This document shows, one piece after another, positions 45,106 to 53,060 of a DNA stretch of 64,000 nucleotides. The stretch covers positions 62,001 to 126,000 of the forward strand of contig CAWEKO010000008.1 in assembly GCA_963809715.1 (NCBI GenBank). The letters run 5' to 3'. This stretch comes from Bog-473 sp963809715 (lineage in GTDB: Bacteria > Actinomycetota > Acidimicrobiia > Acidimicrobiales > RAAP-2). Below the pieces are notes generated by a model that saw only the letters and a list, made by a program, of their open reading frames with translations, did not search any database and was not told the origin of the DNA. The stretch's first letter is position 1; each line of letters begins with the position of its first letter. The translations under genes and the position numbers were made by a program.

Positions 45106-45294
45106 ATGAGTAACGACGATGACAACATCAAGGCCGCAGTTCTGAACCTCACCAACGCAATGAGCGGGTTGATGCGCGCCATCGACGCCATGAAAGACGA
45201 TCGTGCAGCCGCTGGCGACATTCCCGAGGATTTGCCCGGGGAACTAGAACGACTGGCAGCTCGCCTCAACGCCGCGGGCGGATTCAGCAACTAG
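45106..45294 (+). CDS. Small acidic protein of unknown function
   Basis: A 62-residue product beginning MSNDDDNIKAAV; helical, with a repeated amphipathic pattern (LTNAMSGLMRAIDAM) and a charged middle. ATG 45106 is chosen because GGGAGG precedes it at 9 bases; the in-frame ATG at 45055 adds a Gly/Arg-rich segment. The preceding 280 bases (44824-45105) have no supported ORF. No family recognised. Confidence 0.5.
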   Translation: MSNDDDNIKAAVLNLTNAMSGLMRAIDAMKDDRAAAGDIPEDLPGELERLAARLNAAGGFSN

Positions 45295-45390
45295 CAGCGA
45301 GAGACCCGCAACCGGGTGTGCTCGTGGAAGGTGAGCGCACCTTCGCCTCCCCGCATCTGTCGGTGCAATGCCCCAATCCGGGGCCGCTAC

Positions 45391-45774
45391 CTAGATCGTT
45401 CCCGCGATCTGTGCGGGGACTGCCGCGCCGGCTCCGGGTTGCGGCCCCAGGGTGTGGCGTGGATGCAGAGCATGGCGCCATTGGTCCAGCTTTTGACCCT
45501 GTGTGGATCGCCGAGAGATCGGCGAATTCATTGCTGACACGTGACGTCGTCGGCTCTGGTGGCGGCCCCGGGGAGCTACCCACGGAGCCTTAACCGGCCC
45601 TTCAGCGTGACCTCCGGATAGCGGCCCGCCTGGTCGGTCGCGGTGGGAGTCGCGGTGGCGAAGAAAGCTCACGACCGACCAGGCGAGGATTGCAAGGATC
45701 AGAAGGTTGACCAGGCTCATGCCGAGCCAGAGCCCCCACGGACCGAACCCGATGTCGTAGGGAGACTGCATCAT
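45391..45774 (-). CDS. Small membrane protein
   Basis: Begins MMQSPYDIGFGPWGLWLG followed by one strong membrane span (LVNLLILAILAWSVVSFL, residues 22-39) and a charged cytoplasmic segment. This resembles the single-span start of SHOCT-type actinobacterial membrane proteins, but no SHOCT motif follows: residues 55-127 look like low-complexity out-of-family sequence, so the true protein may end earlier after a frame change. AAAGGAGGTCATTCCTG stands before the ATG. Third gene of a - strand unit with 45791-46204 and 46201-46506. Confidence 0.5.
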   Translation of the reverse strand: MMQSPYDIGFGPWGLWLGMSLVNLLILAILAWSVVSFLRHRDSHRDRPGGPLSGGHAEGPVKAPWVAPRGRHQSRRRHVSAMNSPISRRSTQGQKLDQWRHALHPRHTLGPQPGAGAAVPAQIAGTI

Positions 45775-45790
45775 CAGGAATGACCTCCTT

Positions 45791-46204
45791 TCACCGATCA
45801 GGACCGAGGGATCCGTGGATCGCGTGTTGCAGATCTTCGACGGACAGCTCAGTCGTTTCTGAACCGCCGCATTGGTCGCAGTCGTGCCTGTGTCGCCATG
45901 ATCGGATCAGGCGTGTACGAGTTGCGTTGAGGTACACGGTGAAACCTTCAGCCTCGAAGTCCAGATGCACCTCGTAGTACGGACGCCACTCAGTCGAGAC
46001 CGGTCGACCTCCGAAGGCGACTCCTTTCAGCACTCGACGGAACTGCAGCCGGAGAGGATCAAAGATCCATGTGCTGTGGCACGATTCGAGGACGAAGACA
46101 TCGAGACCCCGGGGATCGACCTGAGAAGAGTGCGCGCTCGTTGGCATGGCGTGATCAGCTCGGGCGTCAGTGACCCATCTCGTTGGCGAAGCCATCGTCG
46201 TCAT
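45791..46204 (-). CDS. Conserved actinobacterial protein with C-terminal CxxCGG motif
   Basis: A 137-residue protein. LESCHSTWIFDPLRLQFRRVLKG near residues 39-61 and YLNATRTRLIRSWRH then CDQCGGSETTELSVEDL near 109-125 (CxxCGG) form a pattern I have seen in uncharacterised actinobacterial proteins found near stress regulators. The two Cys may bind metal. ATG 46204 overlaps the upstream stop by 4 bases. Function unknown. Confidence 0.6.
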   Translation of the reverse strand: MTTMASPTRWVTDARADHAMPTSAHSSQVDPRGLDVFVLESCHSTWIFDPLRLQFRRVLKGVAFGGRPVSTEWRPYYEVHLDFEAEGFTVYLNATRTRLIRSWRHRHDCDQCGGSETTELSVEDLQHAIHGSLGPDR

Positions 46205-46506
46205 CGGTCCGCACCGGCTCGGGCGCTCACAGCTGACTGATGCTGCGGCTCAGGCGGTGCCGACTGCGAGAGAGGCGCGGCCTGAAGGCTTGGGCCTGGG
46301 CTGGCGAGACGCACTTCGTCGGGATTCAGCGTCTCGGCGAGGACGGAGCCGTCTGAAATACGTCTGATCTGGTAACCGTCGTCCCGTATTCCGGCGATCG
46401 TGAAACCGGGCACCCACCTCCCGAACTCATATCGAGTGTGGACTTCAACTCGAGTGCCGACCATCAGTTCGCGTCTGTCAATATCTGTCGCGATTGAGGG
46501 TTTCAT
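46201..46506 (-). CDS. Small Tudor/SH3-like protein of unknown function
   Basis: A 101-residue product; ATG 46506 follows GGAATGGAGATGC. Residues 15-63 (VGTRVEVHTRYEFGRWVPGF ... YQIRRISDGSVLAE) show the alternating pattern of a small beta-barrel such as an agenet or Tudor-like domain, with a Pro/Gln/Ala-rich tail. It is the first gene of the three-gene - strand unit and lies directly downstream of the CACATCGCC repeats. The link to the kinase pair next to it is by position only. Confidence 0.55.
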   Translation of the reverse strand: MKPSIATDIDRRELMVGTRVEVHTRYEFGRWVPGFTIAGIRDDGYQIRRISDGSVLAETLNPDEVRLASPGPSLQAAPLSQSAPPEPQHQSAVSARAGADR

Positions 46507-46608
46507 TGCATCTCCATTCCTCTGGGTCGGCCGGACAGCGGAAGGCTTACTCAACAACCCCGACTCTCTTCTCGATCGAGGTGCTGTCACACCAACAGCC
46601 AACCCCCT

Positions 46609-46649
46609 GGCGATGTAGATCCTGTTGTGGCGATGTGGAGGTGGTGTGG
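46609..46649 (-). promoter_or_regulatory. Direct repeats upstream of the three-gene small-protein unit
   Basis: In the direction of transcription CTACATCGCC (46618-46609) and CCACATCGCC (46638-46629) are exactly 20 bases apart, two helical turns; a further CCACA lies 11 bases upstream (46649-46645). Spaced direct repeats on one face of DNA are what OmpR-type regulators bind, and such a regulator is encoded nearby (48074-48772). Confidence 0.5.
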
Positions 46650-46668
46650 AGAAGCCGGGATACGCCGG

Positions 46669-48081
46669 TTACGCGCTGGGAATCGAGACCACGAACCGAG
46701 CACCATGCCCTTCTTCGCTCACAACGACCACCTGACCGTTGTGAGCGTGTACGAGCTCTTGGACGACGGCCAATCCAACCCCGCTGCCAGTGGTATTTCG
46801 GACGCCAGGCCCCCGCCAAAATCGGTCGAAGACGTGGTCCAGATCCGCCTCAGGAATGCCCCTCCCCGAATCTTCCACGGCGAGCTGAGCCAAGTGATCA
46901 CGCGACGTGACGACTACCTTGACCGATCCTTCAGCCGGAGTGAACTTGAGGGAATTTGTCAGGAGATTCGTGACGACTTGGTGCAACCGGTTCTTGTCGC
47001 CTCGCACAACCGCGGGCTGAAGGTCGCGGGTCAGAGAAAGTCCGGCGGCCTCCAGTTGCGGCCTCAACGCTTCGACAGCCTCGTCTGCGACGCGCGCAAG
47101 ATCTACAGTCTTGAGCTCCAAGGTCAATCCGGCAGCTTCAGCCGACGCGAGGACTTCGAGGTCTTCCACGATGCGACCCAGACGCAGAGTCTCGTCATGG
47201 AGTGACGACAACGTCGCGGCGTTGGGTTCGGTGATGCCGTCGGCCATCGCCTCGGTGGTGGCCTGCAGGATTGCCAGAGGGGTTCGCAGCTCATGAGCGA
47301 CATCGGCGACGAGCACCCGGCGCAGATGGTCTTCCAACTCGAGCGTGTCCGCCATGTGGTTGAAGGTCCTCGAGAGGTCTCCTAGCTCCCCGGGCGCCTG
47401 GAGGTCAGACACTCGGACGCCCCGCTCACCGGATGCCATCGCCCGTGCGGCTCCCGTCAAAGCGATCACCGGCCGAGTAATGCGTCGGGCGAACACGACA
47501 CCGGCGATCACCGCAAAGACAGCCAACACTAGGGAACTCCATCCGATGCCCGTCGCCAGGGCGCGACGAAGCGAGGAGTCAGCTGCCCCGAGTCCAGCGG
47601 TCGTGGTTCGCACGGAGACTGAGCCGATCGGAACGCCGCCCGCAGTCAGAGGCACCACCAACGGACGCCCCAAGGCGTCAGGGCGAATTCCCTTCGGTGT
47701 GGCTGAGTCCACGAGTGAGCCCGATCGATCGCGGACTTGGACAGCAACGCCCGCCTGGCTGGCCAGGGTTAAGGCTGGGGAGAGATCAGCGGCATCCCAG
47801 GTGTGGGCTTGCTGATAGCTGACCTTCACTGCGCTCGCCACGGCGTGACCGAGCTCAGTCTGCTGTCGACTGGTCAGAGACGTGACGTCGCTGTTGGCAA
47901 ATACCAACGTGGCCGCAGCCAGGAGACCGAGTGCGACCAGGGCCACCAGAGCGATGAGGAGCGCCAACCGTCTGGCAATGGGTGAGAATCGGCTGCCGAC
48001 CTGAGGGGAAGCCGGACCCGACGCGGGACGGTCTCCGAAGAAAGTCGCCGCCGGATTCGTGTGTCCTCCGGGCTCACTCAT
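46669..48081 (-). CDS. Sensor histidine kinase (BaeS/MprB-like)
   Basis: Membrane sensor of 470 residues. Two spans (about residues 36-58 and 179-198) enclose a periplasmic sensor domain; a HAMP linker (RRITRPVIALTGAARAM) follows, then the HisKA phosphoacceptor VAHELRTPL (His near 263), the N-box LTNSLKFTPAEG, G1 DSGRGIPEAD, an F-box FDRFWRG and G2 GSGVGLAVV. It phosphorylates the response regulator whose gene overlaps it by 8 bases. Typical role: envelope stress or antibiotic response, inferred from the family. Confidence 0.85.
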   Translation of the reverse strand: MSEPGGHTNPAATFFGDRPASGPASPQVGSRFSPIARRLALLIALVALVALGLLAAATLVFANSDVTSLTSRQQTELGHAVASAVKVSYQQAHTWDAADLSPALTLASQAGVAVQVRDRSGSLVDSATPKGIRPDALGRPLVVPLTAGGVPIGSVSVRTTTAGLGAADSSLRRALATGIGWSSLVLAVFAVIAGVVFARRITRPVIALTGAARAMASGERGVRVSDLQAPGELGDLSRTFNHMADTLELEDHLRRVLVADVAHELRTPLAILQATTEAMADGITEPNAATLSSLHDETLRLGRIVEDLEVLASAEAAGLTLELKTVDLARVADEAVEALRPQLEAAGLSLTRDLQPAVVRGDKNRLHQVVTNLLTNSLKFTPAEGSVKVVVTSRDHLAQLAVEDSGRGIPEADLDHVFDRFWRGPGVRNTTGSGVGLAVVQELVHAHNGQVVVVSEEGHGARFVVSIPSA

Positions 48082-48772
48082 CCCGCGCTAGGCCGAGCCG
48101 GTAACCGGCGCCGAGAACCGTCTCGATGACTTGGGGGGACCCCGGATCAGTCTCGATCTTTCGCCGAAGGTTCTTCACGTGTGAATCGACGGTGCGTTCG
48201 TAGCCTTCGAACTCGTAGCCGCGGGTCCGGTTGATGAGCTCGGACCGGGAGTACACGCGTCCCGGCGTGGTGGCCAGCGCCAAGAGAAGCCCCCACTCCG
48301 TGGGTGTCAGGTCGACCTCCGTGCCGTTGATAAAGGCCTCTCGTCGGGCCTCGTCGATGACCAAACGGCCGTCGCCGAACGAGAAGCGGTCGCCATGACG
48401 GGAGGAGGCTCGTCCACGGCGCAGGATTGCCTGGGCGCGCAGTACCAGTTCCCGCGGGCTGAACGGCTTCGTGATGTAGTCGTCTGCTCCGAGTTCAAGC
48501 CCTCGAATTCGGTCATTCTCCGACGCCTTTGCCGTAAGCATGAGAATCGGAACATCCATAAACGACCGAAGCTCCTGAGCGACATCCTCTCCGGGGACAT
48601 CTGGGAGTCCGAGGTCAAGAATGACGAGGTCCGGATGGCCCCGTCGCGCGAGGTCGATTGCGTCACTACCCGAGGGAGTGGATAGCACCCCCATACCCTC
48701 GCGTTCGAAGTACGAGCGAATTAGATCCCGAAGTTTGGTTTCGTCTTCGACGATGAGCACCGTGGTTGTCAT
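48074..48772 (-). CDS. OmpR-family response regulator
   Basis: Two-domain regulator of 232 residues. The receiver has the acidic pair VEDE near residues 8-11, the phosphoacceptor Asp in VILDLGLPD near 51, Thr in MLTAKA and Lys in YITKPFSPREL near 105. The C-terminal winged helix shows LTPTEWGLLLALA and SHVKNLRRKIETDPGSPQVIETV, the recognition helix. It overlaps the kinase start by 8 bases, giving balanced expression. It may control the repeats at 46609 and 50049. Confidence 0.9.
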   Translation of the reverse strand: MTTTVLIVEDETKLRDLIRSYFEREGMGVLSTPSGSDAIDLARRGHPDLVILDLGLPDVPGEDVAQELRSFMDVPILMLTAKASENDRIRGLELGADDYITKPFSPRELVLRAQAILRRGRASSRHGDRFSFGDGRLVIDEARREAFINGTEVDLTPTEWGLLLALATTPGRVYSRSELINRTRGYEFEGYERTVDSHVKNLRRKIETDPGSPQVIETVLGAGYRLGLARDE

Positions 48773-48814
48773 GACAGCCGCTCCATGCCGCCATTCTCCA
48801 CCTCGGAGCGCTGG

Positions 48815-49717
48815 TCATGTTGCCGCCCTCCTTTCGACTCGTGGCCCAGAGGGACCAAATCGATCAGAGGCCGGAGAACGAACAGAGAAGATCCAGGTGG
48901 TCGGAGACCGGTCGCCGAGTGGGTTGACGGTCCAGGCCGAGACCTGGGCGAGCGCCATGTCCATTGGCACGACTTGTGCGTATCGATCCATCCGCTTCAG
49001 AGCCGACGCCAGTGTTTCGGGATCGCCCGTCAACTCTGATCCAACGCGATCGGCGGCGCTTTCTCGTCCGTTCGAAACCGTGAAGCGGAGCACCTGTGCC
49101 GTCAGGGAAAGGAGGAAAGCGACGATCATCCCGGGAGGGTCTTCTCGACCTCGTCGATCGTGTACGAGGCTTAGTTCGGCGAGGATGTAGACCCCGCTAG
49201 CCATGGACCCGACGATCGAAGTCCCAAGAGTGTCGCGACGGCAAATGTGGGCCAGCTCATGCGCGAGGACCGCACGGACCTCGGCCGGCTCGAGAAGAGA
49301 AACAAGACCCTCGGTGACGACGATCGCCGCGTGCCTGGAAGATCGTCCGACGGCAAAGGCGTTTGGTTGTGGGATCGGCACGACGTACAACTGAGGAGAC
49401 GGAATCCCCGCTTTTCGCGAGAGTTGGCCGAGCACGGTCGGAAGTGCTGTGGAACTGTGCGCGGCAACGGGCTGGGCACCGGTGCTACGGATCACGAGTC
49501 GAGCTGAAAGACACCAAAGGCCAGCCATCACCGTTACGCCAAGGCTTAGGCTGAGGAGAACGCCCTTCTGACCCCAGAGGATCCCGCTACAGGCAACGGT
49601 GGTGCCGCCGACTGCGCCAAGGACGACAGCGCTGCGTGTGGTGTTCTCGATGGCCGCCCTCCCCGGTCGGGGTCGAGAAAGTTCGGAGTCAGGACCCACG
49701 AAGATGAGGTGGGGCAT
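48815..49717 (-). CDS. M48-family zinc metalloprotease (HtpX-like)
   Basis: Membrane-bound peptidase, 300 residues from ATG 49717. Two membrane spans (about residues 29-47 and 53-74) precede the catalytic domain with NAFAVG near 119 and the zinc motif AVLAHELAHICRRD (HELAH at 153-157); the third zinc ligand is in GRESAADRVG near 228. The family degrades misfolded membrane proteins together with FtsH. A longer ORF from 49768 exists. The gene overlaps the zinc-finger microprotein by 29 bases and is 42 bases ahead of the response regulator, suggesting one transcript. Confidence 0.8.
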   Translation of the reverse strand: MPHLIFVGPDSELSRPRPGRAAIENTTRSAVVLGAVGGTTVACSGILWGQKGVLLSLSLGVTVMAGLWCLSARLVIRSTGAQPVAAHSSTALPTVLGQLSRKAGIPSPQLYVVPIPQPNAFAVGRSSRHAAIVVTEGLVSLLEPAEVRAVLAHELAHICRRDTLGTSIVGSMASGVYILAELSLVHDRRGREDPPGMIVAFLLSLTAQVLRFTVSNGRESAADRVGSELTGDPETLASALKRMDRYAQVVPMDMALAQVSAWTVNPLGDRSPTTWIFSVRSPASDRFGPSGPRVERRAAT

Positions 49718-49853
49718 GCGCGGACGCGGCCGAGTGGGGCGCGATCTGCCTGCTCCCATGGTCCTCAATCAGGTGCCACTCAACCTCGGAGCTGGAGATG
49801 AACCGGAGCTCGCAAAGAGGACATTGATGGATGGCCATGGCCAACTCCTTCAT
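49689..49853 (-). CDS. C2H2-type zinc-finger microprotein
   Basis: A 54-residue protein missed by length filters. ATG 49853 opens MKELAMAIHQ, followed by CPLCELRFISSSEVEWHLIEDH: two Cys two residues apart, then His and His four residues apart, a classical zinc-finger spacing (C-x2-C-x12-H-x4-H). This CPLCELRF...EWHL..DH arrangement is recurrent in small actinobacterial proteins. An alternative start at 49838 shortens it by five residues. It ends in the M48 gene, in a different frame, so the two are probably co-translated. Partner or target unknown; DNA, RNA or protein binding are possible. Confidence 0.65.
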   Translation of the reverse strand: MKELAMAIHQCPLCELRFISSSEVEWHLIEDHGSRQIAPHSAASAHAPPHLRGS

Positions 49854-50177
49854 TCGTGTGACTCGGGAGTGCCATCACACACCTGTCGTATGAGCTCGGC
49901 ATGGCTTTCGTGTGTGCTTTCGATGGAGACTCCGATGTCGCCCGATCAGTGCCAATTGCCCCGAACGGCGGGGTTGTCACCCGGCCTTACCCTCGGAAGG
50001 TGGGATTGGAGATCTGGGGATTGTCAGACGTTTGATCGTCAGCGATGTTCACATCGCCTCCACATCACGCACATATCCGCTTCACCCCACGATGGTTGTC
50101 TGTGGGTGTCGAGCGGGGATGCAGTGACCGCGAGATGTCCAAATGAGGCGTTGACGACATGGAGGAGAGGATTTTCG
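49854..50177. other. Divergent control region of the znf/M48/kinase unit and the TerC/DedA unit
   Basis: About 324 bases with no supported gene. It contains GCGATGTTCACATCGC, a perfect 7-bp dyad (50042-50057), and the repeat CACATC at 50050 and 50061, which are listed separately. Confidence 0.45.
50042..50066 (+). promoter_or_regulatory. Dyad and CACATC repeats upstream of the TerC unit
   Basis: GCGATGTTCACATCGC (50042-50057) is a 16-bp palindrome with a 2-base centre. TCACATCGCC (50049-50058) is followed by CACATC at 50061, an 11-base step. The element matches CTACATCGCC and CCACATCGCC at 46609-46638 and has the same orientation relative to the downstream genes. Confidence 0.5.
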
Positions 50178-50372
50178 ATGACTGGATGGCACGTCTGGGT
50201 GGACCCGATGTCCGCGTGCCCCCCAGCGGAGTCTCTCTGGTCCATCCGGATTTCCAGGTCCATGCCTGATCGGCCGGATCTCTTCGGGGTCTCGCCTGGT
50301 CGACTCTTTCGTCCAATCGCAAGGACGCGAGCAGTACGCGAGGAAATCAACAGCCAAGCTTTCTGCGGCTAG
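50178..50372 (+). CDS. Small ORF of unknown function before terC
   Basis: ATG 50178 is preceded by GGAGGAGAGG at 8 bases; the 64-residue product starts MTGWHVWVDPMSACPP and has a basic C-terminal half (RPIARTRAVREE). It ends 10 bases before the terC ATG. It has no recognised family and could be a leader ORF that couples terC translation. Codon use is not strongly biased, so this call is weak. Confidence 0.35.
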   Translation: MTGWHVWVDPMSACPPAESLWSIRISRSMPDRPDLFGVSPGRLFRPIARTRAVREEINSQAFCG

Positions 50373-50382
50373 GCCGACCGAC

Positions 50383-51336
50383 ATGACGACTCCTATGTGG
50401 TGTTGGCTAGCGGCTGGTGCGTTGATCCTGGTTCTCCTCGCGGTGGATTTTGCTGTGCACCGAGGAGAGAGTGCCCCCACCCTCCGGAAAGCCCTCCTTG
50501 TGAGCGGCGGCTGGATCGCCGTGAGCGTCGCCTTCGGATTGGTGCTGGGCGGAATGGGAGGATGGGAGAGCGCGGGGGAGTATTTCGGCGTCTATCTGAC
50601 CGAGAAGTCGCTGAGCATCGACAACATCTTTGTCTTCGCGCTCCTCCTCCGAACGTTCGCTGTTCCGGTTGCGTATCAGCGGCGCGTCCTGTTCTACGGA
50701 GTATTCGGCGCACTGGTGTTTCGTGCCGCCCTCATCGCAGCGGGCGCATCCTTGATCGACCACTTCAGTTGGGTGCTCTACATCCTCGGCGGCCTCCTGA
50801 TTGTCTCGGGGACCCGTATGGCGCGTGGAGGCGAGCTAATCGACCCGGAACAAAACATCGCGATCAGGTTCCTCCGCGGTCTCTTCCCGGTCACGCCTAC
50901 CTATCAAGGCCAGAGGTTTGTGACCCGGTTGAACGGGGTTCTGATGGCGACGCCTCTGTTGATCGCGCTCTTGGCGATTGAAGTCACAGATCTCGTCTTT
51001 GCGATGGATTCGATCCCCGCCGCCTTCGGGATCACGAGTGAAGTCTTCGTGATCTTCACTGCAAATGCCTTCGCCGTACTCGGCTTGAGATCCCTCTATT
51101 TCGTGTTGGTGGGTGCGATGGATCGCTTTACCTACATCAATGTCGGCCTTGCCGTGCTCCTGATTCTGATTGGGAGCAAGATGCTGCTCGAACCGATCGT
51201 TTCAGTTCCGATTCTCGCCAGTGTGGGAGTCATGATCGTTGTCATCGGAACCTCGATTGTCGTCAGCCTCTGGCACGAGCGTCGCATCGATGACGATCCC
51301 ATTAGACCGTCAGAGAAGGCCGGAGTGGGTTCGTGA
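50383..51336 (+). CDS. TerC/Alx-family integral membrane protein
   Basis: A 317-residue protein with about nine spans. EKSLSIDNIFVFALLLRTFAVP near residues 74-95 and IEVTDLVFAMDSIPAAFGITS near 197-217 carry the paired acidic residues typical of TerC/Alx manganese exporters. Known members export Mn2+ or assist membrane insertion of other proteins; tellurite resistance gave the family its name. The ATG lies just past the small ORF at 50178. No yybP-ykoY riboswitch was recognised. The stop overlaps the start of the DedA gene by 4 bases. Confidence 0.85.
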   Translation: MTTPMWCWLAAGALILVLLAVDFAVHRGESAPTLRKALLVSGGWIAVSVAFGLVLGGMGGWESAGEYFGVYLTEKSLSIDNIFVFALLLRTFAVPVAYQRRVLFYGVFGALVFRAALIAAGASLIDHFSWVLYILGGLLIVSGTRMARGGELIDPEQNIAIRFLRGLFPVTPTYQGQRFVTRLNGVLMATPLLIALLAIEVTDLVFAMDSIPAAFGITSEVFVIFTANAFAVLGLRSLYFVLVGAMDRFTYINVGLAVLLILIGSKMLLEPIVSVPILASVGVMIVVIGTSIVVSLWHERRIDDDPIRPSEKAGVGS

Positions 51337-52070
51337 ACCACTTCTTCGACCTCCAACCTGACTCCATCCTGTCGTACCTCATCGCAGTTCTGTTTCCAGC
51401 TCTCGACGCAGTGATTCCCGTTCTGCCCAGTGAGACCGCGATCGTGGCTCTCGGAGTCGCAACGGCAGGGAGCCTCGACCCCCGTCTCATATTCCTGGTG
51501 ATCCTCGCTGCTGGGGGTGCATGTCTTGGCGACAATCTCTGCTACGTGATCGGTCGTCACTTTGGTCCCTGGGTCGACCGACGGCTGTTTGCAAGCGAGC
51601 GAGGCTCCCGACGTCGGGAATGGGCACAGAAGACCCTCGAGCGATATGGCGCTCGTTTGATCGTTGTCTGCCGGTTCATCCCGGGTGGTCGTACGGTCGT
51701 GACCTTCACGTGTGGCGCCGTTGGGTACCCATGGCGTCGGTTCTTCCCAGTGACGATTCTGTCGGGCGTGATCTGGGCGACGTACGCCTTCGTGGTGGGT
51801 CGAATCGGGGGGACCGCATTTGCGAACAAACCGTGGCTGGGGCTGATTCTGGCTCTCGGTCTCATCGTTGGTCTCACGCTCATCGCGGAACTGGTCCGCC
51901 GAATCGTCACATGGAGAGGCCGTTTTCGTAGGGAGGGCACGAGAGATGGCACGCGAGAACCACTGTCACCCAGTACCCGCGAGCCGGTGAAGGTGAAGGC
52001 TCTCGCCGTCAGCTCGAGGCGCCCTTCGCAGCATCTGGTGCCAACGGCCCTGGACGAGCCCGATGTCTGA
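51333..52070 (+). CDS. DedA/SNARE-associated family membrane protein
   Basis: A 245-residue protein with about five spans. PVLPSETAIVALGVA, GDNLCYVIGRHFGPWVDRRL, the motif F/Y..R(F)IPGGRTVVTFTCGAVGYP near residues 110-132 and WATYAFVVGRIGG are typical of DedA proteins, which flip lipid carriers such as C55-phosphate or phosphatidylethanolamine. GTG 51333 overlaps the TerC stop. The long polar tail after the last span is atypical. Confidence 0.85.
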   Translation: MNHFFDLQPDSILSYLIAVLFPALDAVIPVLPSETAIVALGVATAGSLDPRLIFLVILAAGGACLGDNLCYVIGRHFGPWVDRRLFASERGSRRREWAQKTLERYGARLIVVCRFIPGGRTVVTFTCGAVGYPWRRFFPVTILSGVIWATYAFVVGRIGGTAFANKPWLGLILALGLIVGLTLIAELVRRIVTWRGRFRREGTRDGTREPLSPSTREPVKVKALAVSSRRPSQHLVPTALDEPDV

Positions 52071-52078
52071 TCCTTGAG

Positions 52079-52903
52079 TCAAGTGGTCTTGATCAATCCG
52101 CCATCGATGACGTAGTTGGCTCCAGTGACATTGGAAGTGCGCTCGGATGCGAGGAGCACGACAAGTGTTGCTACTTCCTCTGGCGTACTGAAGCGACCGG
52201 TCGCAAGGCCGCCCATGCCAGCGACAATCTGTTGGCGAGCGGTATCGGCGTCGATCCCAGCCTTCGCTGCGACCGTCTGCGCCACACCATGTTCGCCGAG
52301 CCACAAGTCCGTGCTCACCGGCCCAGGCGACACGGCGTTGATGTGGATGCCTCTAGGCCCGAACTCTTGGGCCAGGGACTTGGTCAAGTTTGCGACGGCG
52401 GCCTTGGCTGCGCCGTAGTCGATCGTGGCTCCGTCGGGTTGGTAGAACGCGTTCACCGACGCGACGTTGACGATGGAGCCGCTCCCTTGGGTCACCATTG
52501 CAGCGAGCGCAGCCCGGCAAGCTCGCACCGTCGTGAAGAAGTTCATCTGCATCGCCCACTCGAACTGCTCGTCGTCGACGGCCAGGAAGCCGTCGAGACG
52601 GATTCGCGTCGCCCCGACGTTGTTCACGAGCACATTGATGCGCCCGTGCTCCGCCACGGCGCGCGCAACCAGTTCGCCCGGCGCCGCCGGATCGGTGAGG
52701 TCGAGAGCAACCGCGGTGACGCCCGGCATGTCAACGAGACTGTCGGTTGTCCGCGCACCCGCGACAACGTGGGCGCCCTCTTCGACAAGGGCCTTTGTCA
52801 CAGCCAGACCGATGCCCTTGCTGGCACCGGTCACGACGGCCACTTTGTCGGCAAGCATCAGATCCACATTGACTCCATCGGTTGGCTGCATCGATGCTGA
52901 CAC
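52079..52903 (-). CDS. SDR-family NAD(P)-dependent oxidoreductase
   Basis: A 274-residue Rossmann-fold dehydrogenase. TGASKGIGLAV near residue 24 binds the cofactor; VNNVGATR replaces NNAG; VNVASVNAFYQPDG carries the Ser; IDYGAAKAAV (YxxxK) is complete; INAVSPGPVSTDL and TGANYVIDGGL end the core. The protein should be active. Start options are 52903, 52888 and 52858; the shortest begins MLADKVAVVTG and is the most family-like. Divergent from the TetR/exporter pair and convergent with DedA. Confidence 0.85.
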   Translation of the reverse strand: MSASMQPTDGVNVDLMLADKVAVVTGASKGIGLAVTKALVEEGAHVVAGARTTDSLVDMPGVTAVALDLTDPAAPGELVARAVAEHGRINVLVNNVGATRIRLDGFLAVDDEQFEWAMQMNFFTTVRACRAALAAMVTQGSGSIVNVASVNAFYQPDGATIDYGAAKAAVANLTKSLAQEFGPRGIHINAVSPGPVSTDLWLGEHGVAQTVAAKAGIDADTARQQIVAGMGGLATGRFSTPEEVATLVVLLASERTSNVTGANYVIDGGLIKTT

Positions 52904-53060
52904 AGAGCGGCTGCGTTCGAATCCCCTGATCTCCCACGGTCTGCGGGTGACGAAGACCGCTCGCCGCGAGGGCGATCCGGCGTCGACCCTCGAGCCTGAC
53001 CGACCGGAGCGTTACGAAGCGAAGTGGACCGACCGCTCCGCTGCGCCTACCGTAAGCGGA

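Noticed and set aside
49854..50382. yybP-ykoY manganese riboswitch upstream of terC
   Set aside because: The conserved loop sequences of that riboswitch were not found; only short dyads and repeats are present.
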